From: Pseudonocardiales bacterium
Lineage (GTDB): Bacteria > Actinomycetota > Actinomycetes > Mycobacteriales > Pseudonocardiaceae
Direction of reading: 5' to 3'
Assembly (NCBI GenBank): GCA_019247305.1
Contig: JAFAPC010000179.1
Coordinates: forward strand, 1 to 48,549
DNA length: 48,549 bases
Shown: positions 45,821 through 48,549 of the stretch, in pieces
How the letters are laid out: the number at the start of each line of letters is the position of its first letter
Numbering within the stretch: the stretch's first letter is position 1
Program-made: the position numbers and the translations under genes
The notes under the pieces: generated by a model
What the model was told of the DNA's origin: nothing
Databases searched by the model: none
Seen by the model: only the letters and a program-made list of their open reading frames with translations

Positions 45821-46699
45821 GTGAACGTGTCGGTCCCCCGATGCGGCAGCACCTGGCTGATCACCCCGGCATCAGCGGCCGACTGGCTCGACACGGCCCG
45901 CAGCGCCGGTGCCGACGTCGCCTTGGTGGACCTGGAGGACTCTGTCCCTCATCACCGCAAGGACGCCGCGCGAGCGGCTGCGATTGGCTGGCTCACCGAG
46001 GCGACTGATGGCGGCACAACGGTGCTGGGTCTGCGGCTGAACTCGCTGTGCACGGTGCACGGCGTGAGGGACCTGGTGGCGGTGGCCGAATCCGGTCTGC
46101 GGCCCGCCGTGCTGCTGGTTCCCAAGGTCGAATCGGCGCGTGAGGTCGAGCTCATCGCGAAAGTCCTCGACGCTGACGACGGGCAGCCCCGTGTCTGGGC
46201 GCTGATCGAGACACCACGGGCCATCCAGTGCCTGCCCGAGATCCTGGGATCCCGATCTCTGGCGGGTGTGGTGTTCGGGGCCGCCGACTACGCCGCCGCA
46301 GCCGGCTGCAGCCGCCGGAGCAGCGCCTTGTGGTACCCGCGGTCGGCCCTGGCCGCTGGCGCGGCTGCGGCGGGCCTGCCCGCGATCGACTCGCCCTACT
46401 TCGACCTCGACGACCCAGAGGGGCTCAGGCGGGAGGCCGAGGAGGCCAAGGACCTCGGATTCGTCGGTAAGGGCGCCGTCCACCCCGCGCAACTGTCGCT
46501 CATCCGCCAAGCGTTCCTCACCTCCTCCCAGGAACTCGCGGCCGCGCACGCCGTGGTCACCGCCGCCGACGCTGCCCACGGAGCAATTACGACCGTCGAG
46601 GGTCGGATGGTGGGGCCGCCCCTGGTGGCCGCAGCCCGCGCCCTGACCGCCCGTGCGGGTGACGCCGCAATCCCCGACGCCCGAGGAGGCTCATCGTGA
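45821..46699 (+). CDS. CitE-type lyase (HpcH/HpaI aldolase, malyl/citramalyl-CoA lyase family)
   Basis: 292 aa. The TIM-barrel CitE fold is marked by VALVDLEDSVPHHRKDAARA (Glu/Asp and Lys/Arg of the active site), LRLNSLCTVHG, LLVPKVESAREV (metal-binding Glu), WALIETPRAIQ and VFGAADYAAAAG, plus GKGAVHPAQLSLIRQAF near the end. Family members make or cleave malyl-, citramalyl- or methylmalyl-thioesters. GTG 45821 follows AGGAGG by 8 bp (GTG 45812, which overlaps the ACP stop, is poorly spaced). Next to an ACP it may work on an ACP-bound rather than CoA-bound thioester. Confidence 0.88.
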   Translation: MNVSVPRCGSTWLITPASAADWLDTARSAGADVALVDLEDSVPHHRKDAARAAAIGWLTEATDGGTTVLGLRLNSLCTVHGVRDLVAVAESGLRPAVLLVPKVESAREVELIAKVLDADDGQPRVWALIETPRAIQCLPEILGSRSLAGVVFGAADYAAAAGCSRRSSALWYPRSALAAGAAAAGLPAIDSPYFDLDDPEGLRREAEEAKDLGFVGKGAVHPAQLSLIRQAFLTSSQELAAAHAVVTAADAAHGAITTVEGRMVGPPLVAAARALTARAGDAAIPDARGGSS

Positions 46700-47226
46700 G
46701 CGGCGTCGTCCCGCAGGGCTACCGCCGCATTGGCGAGAACCGGATCCGTGAGAACGTCGGGTTCGGACTCGGCGACTTCGTCGTCGGCCAGATCATCGAG
46801 CACCGGCCAGCCCGGACCGTGACCGAGACCGACCACGTCCTGACGCTGGCGCTGACCGGAAATCCGGCCCCGGTCCACAGCGACAGGCAGTTCTGCGAAC
46901 AGACCGGCCGTGGCCGGCCGCTGGTCTGCGGGATCGTCTCGCTGGGCATCGTGCTGGGCGCCACCGTCCGCGCCACCAGCGGCTTGACCACCGCGAACCT
47001 CGCGCTGGACGAGCTGCGCCTGGAGAACCCCGTGTATGTCGGGGACACCCTCCGCGCGGAGACCGAGATCCTCACCGCCCGGCCATCCCAGAGCTGCCCG
47101 GAATGCGGCGTCGTGACGTGCCGAACCACCGGCTACAACCAGCACGACCAGCGAGTCATCACCTTCACCCGCACCTTCCTGGTCCCGGCCGACGCGCGCC
47201 CGCTCCGCGACACGACCGGCTATTAG
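46696..47226 (+). CDS. MaoC-family hydratase/dehydratase (mesaconyl/itaconyl-CoA hydratase-like)
   Basis: 176 aa, hot-dog fold. The catalytic Asp/His segment is TETDHVLTLALTGNPAPVHSD. FGLGDFVVGQII at the start and the end of the domain (TCRTTGYNQHDQRVITFTRT) match the mesaconyl/itaconyl-CoA hydratase branch rather than enoyl-CoA hydratase 2. That branch typically partners CitE-type lyases, as here. GTG 46696 overlaps the lyase stop and follows GAGGAGG. A CPECG stretch (about residue 135) adds two closely spaced Cys not usual for the fold. Confidence 0.87.
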   Translation: MSGVVPQGYRRIGENRIRENVGFGLGDFVVGQIIEHRPARTVTETDHVLTLALTGNPAPVHSDRQFCEQTGRGRPLVCGIVSLGIVLGATVRATSGLTTANLALDELRLENPVYVGDTLRAETEILTARPSQSCPECGVVTCRTTGYNQHDQRVITFTRTFLVPADARPLRDTTGY

Positions 47227-47244
47227 ACGAACAGGAGCTGGCAC

Positions 47245-48426
47245 ATGCTCAAGGAGGAGCCACTGACCCTCCGCGAGGCCGACGATGACCTGTGGAGCCA
47301 GTACGACACCTTGGCCACCCGCAGCTACGGTCACCCGGTCCCGGATATCACCCGCCTGCGCACGCACGCCGACGCCCGCGTCGCCCTACGCGAGGGCCGC
47401 GTCGTCGCCGGTGGCCTTGGCCTGTTGGTGCCCCAGTTCTTCGGGGGGCGGCCCGTTCCTAGCGCCTGCCTGGCCTGCGGGTGCGTCGCCCCGGAGGAGC
47501 GCGGGCGCCGCCTCACGGTCCGCATGCTCGCCGAGCGGATCCGCCCCCTGCAGGAGCAGGGCGCGGCCCTGGCCACCGTGTGGACCACCTCCACCGGCTA
47601 CGCGCACCGACTGGGCTGGGCCGCCCCGGCGCAGGTGTTCTCGTGGACGGTGCCCACCGAGGAGCTCAAGCGCAGCTTCGAGGGGACCGGCTTTGAGATC
47701 ACCCACGGGACCAGCGCGCAGACCCGGCGGATGCAGCACCAGCTGGCCGCGCACTGGAACGGGCCCTGGCAGAGGCCGCCCTGGTGGGAGAGCTGGCAGC
47801 AGGACAAGCACGCCCCGCTCGCCTCCTACCACTTCAACCTGCCCAGCCAGGAGCCCACAGGTCTGCTGTCCCTGACCGTCGAGCTCCATCCGACTGAAGG
47901 CAGCCAGGTGGTGGTCCACGACTTCTGGGCCGCAACCGATCGTGCAGCCGCCGCCATGCTCGCCTTCCTCGGCCGTCACAACAGCCGGATCCCTACCGTC
48001 GCGTTCCAGCGGACCGGCCTGCCGCCCGCCCCTGTGCTGTTGCACAACCTGCACCGTGTCGGCTCCGCGACCGCCCGTGCCTGGCATCCCTGGATGCTGC
48101 GCGTCCTGGACTTGGGCCAGGCCGTGCGGCTGCGCGGCTGGCCAGCCGATCTAGACATCACCATCCCGCTCGACGTCACTACCGACACCGACGACACCAC
48201 CGAGCGGTTCACCCTGCGAATCACCGCAGGCAAGGGGGAGCTAGCGCCCTCGGCCTGCGAAGCGCGCCTCAGGCTGACCAGACGCCAGTTCGCCGTCTGG
48301 TACGCGGGGGGCTACCGCACCGCGACCGCGGCCACGCTAGCCGGCGTGCGCGGTGATCCCCAGGAGGTGGCCCGGCTCGTCCTCGCCACGACCGACCGCG
48401 AACCGTGGCTGCCGGAGCATTTTTGA
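47245..48426 (+). CDS. Eis-like GNAT acetyltransferase
   Basis: 393 aa. The three-part layout of Eis proteins is visible: an N-terminal GNAT with the acetyl-CoA loop VAPEERGRRLTVRMLAERI (about residues 81-100), a second GNAT-like domain, and an SCP2-like C-terminal domain ending in EHF, the free carboxyl end serving as base in Eis. Eis enzymes acetylate amines (aminoglycosides, lysines). ATG 47245 follows AGGAG. It is 18 bp after the MaoC gene and probably the last gene of the operon, perhaps finishing or detoxifying its product. Confidence 0.85.
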   Translation: MLKEEPLTLREADDDLWSQYDTLATRSYGHPVPDITRLRTHADARVALREGRVVAGGLGLLVPQFFGGRPVPSACLACGCVAPEERGRRLTVRMLAERIRPLQEQGAALATVWTTSTGYAHRLGWAAPAQVFSWTVPTEELKRSFEGTGFEITHGTSAQTRRMQHQLAAHWNGPWQRPPWWESWQQDKHAPLASYHFNLPSQEPTGLLSLTVELHPTEGSQVVVHDFWAATDRAAAAMLAFLGRHNSRIPTVAFQRTGLPPAPVLLHNLHRVGSATARAWHPWMLRVLDLGQAVRLRGWPADLDITIPLDVTTDTDDTTERFTLRITAGKGELAPSACEARLRLTRRQFAVWYAGGYRTATAATLAGVRGDPQEVARLVLATTDREPWLPEHF

Positions 48427-48549
48427 CCCTCCACAGCCCCCAGACGAGTAAGGTCGAAGTCGATCAATGGTCGTAAGCAATCAAGGATCGAGTGACGGGG
48501 GCGCCGGTAGCGCGGTTGTGCCAGATCGCCGCCGGCTTAATCCAGGAGG

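Overview
The window reads as chromosome of a high-GC Gram-positive actinobacterium. Marker genes are a FadE5-type acyl-CoA dehydrogenase, Scr1-type regulators (XRE plus DUF5753) paired with DUF397 and DUF6879 proteins, two PF04672-type methyltransferases, an Eis-like GNAT and a graspetide-type ATP-grasp remnant. GTG starts and ATGA/GTGA overlaps are common. The mix fits Pseudonocardiales best, but this is inferred from gene content only. No rRNA, tRNA or CRISPR was recognised.

Layout. 1-9.0 kb: multicopper oxidase (minus), an HTH protein, a MazF-like remnant, a STAND/AAA-like ATPase, a GroES-like protein overlapping a VanW protein, a tiny ribbon-helix-helix protein behind an 18-bp palindrome, and fadE5 (minus). 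9.1-13.1 kb: large catalase divergent from fadE5 across a palindrome, then a DUF6879-XRE pair. 13.2-16.0 kb: a compact unit of APH-fold protein, 36-aa peptide, strong hairpin and JmjC oxygenase (frameshifted near its start), ended by a hairpin and a chimeric pseudogene. 16.0-19.5 kb: PAP2 phosphatase and two tandem XRE/DUF5753-DUF397 cassettes, with nearly identical sensor halves and diverged HTH halves. 19.5-24.3 kb: IS1380-like debris, a small unknown gene, a GMC oxidoreductase coupled to a ferritin-like gene broken by one in-frame TGA, and a methyltransferase.

24.7-30.8 kb is accessory: phosphoesterase, Uma2 nuclease, a two-gene nucleotidyltransferase module, an AT-richer patch, a small membrane protein, a complete IS5-type element with perfect 19-bp ends, and an AbiEi/DUF559-like protein. 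30.8-41.4 kb is more housekeeping: gltB-gltD (minus) with a GlnR-like box upstream, a DUF4282 membrane protein, a TPR protein that seems to have lost its HTH, a second methyltransferase, a Nudix-like protein and exonuclease III, followed by a class IV aminotransferase.

42.3-48.4 kb holds the most unusual block. It begins with a decayed graspetide ATP-grasp gene and a 26-bp perfect hairpin. A seven-gene coupled operon follows: 2-oxopent-4-enoate hydratase, acylating aldehyde dehydrogenase, 4-hydroxy-2-oxovalerate aldolase, acyl carrier protein, CitE-type lyase, MaoC hydratase and Eis-like GNAT. The first three are the lower meta-cleavage enzymes, but no ring-cleavage genes are present and a carrier protein is embedded. 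I infer a dedicated carrier-bound small-acid pathway rather than aromatic catabolism. The last 123 bases hold nothing I recognise.
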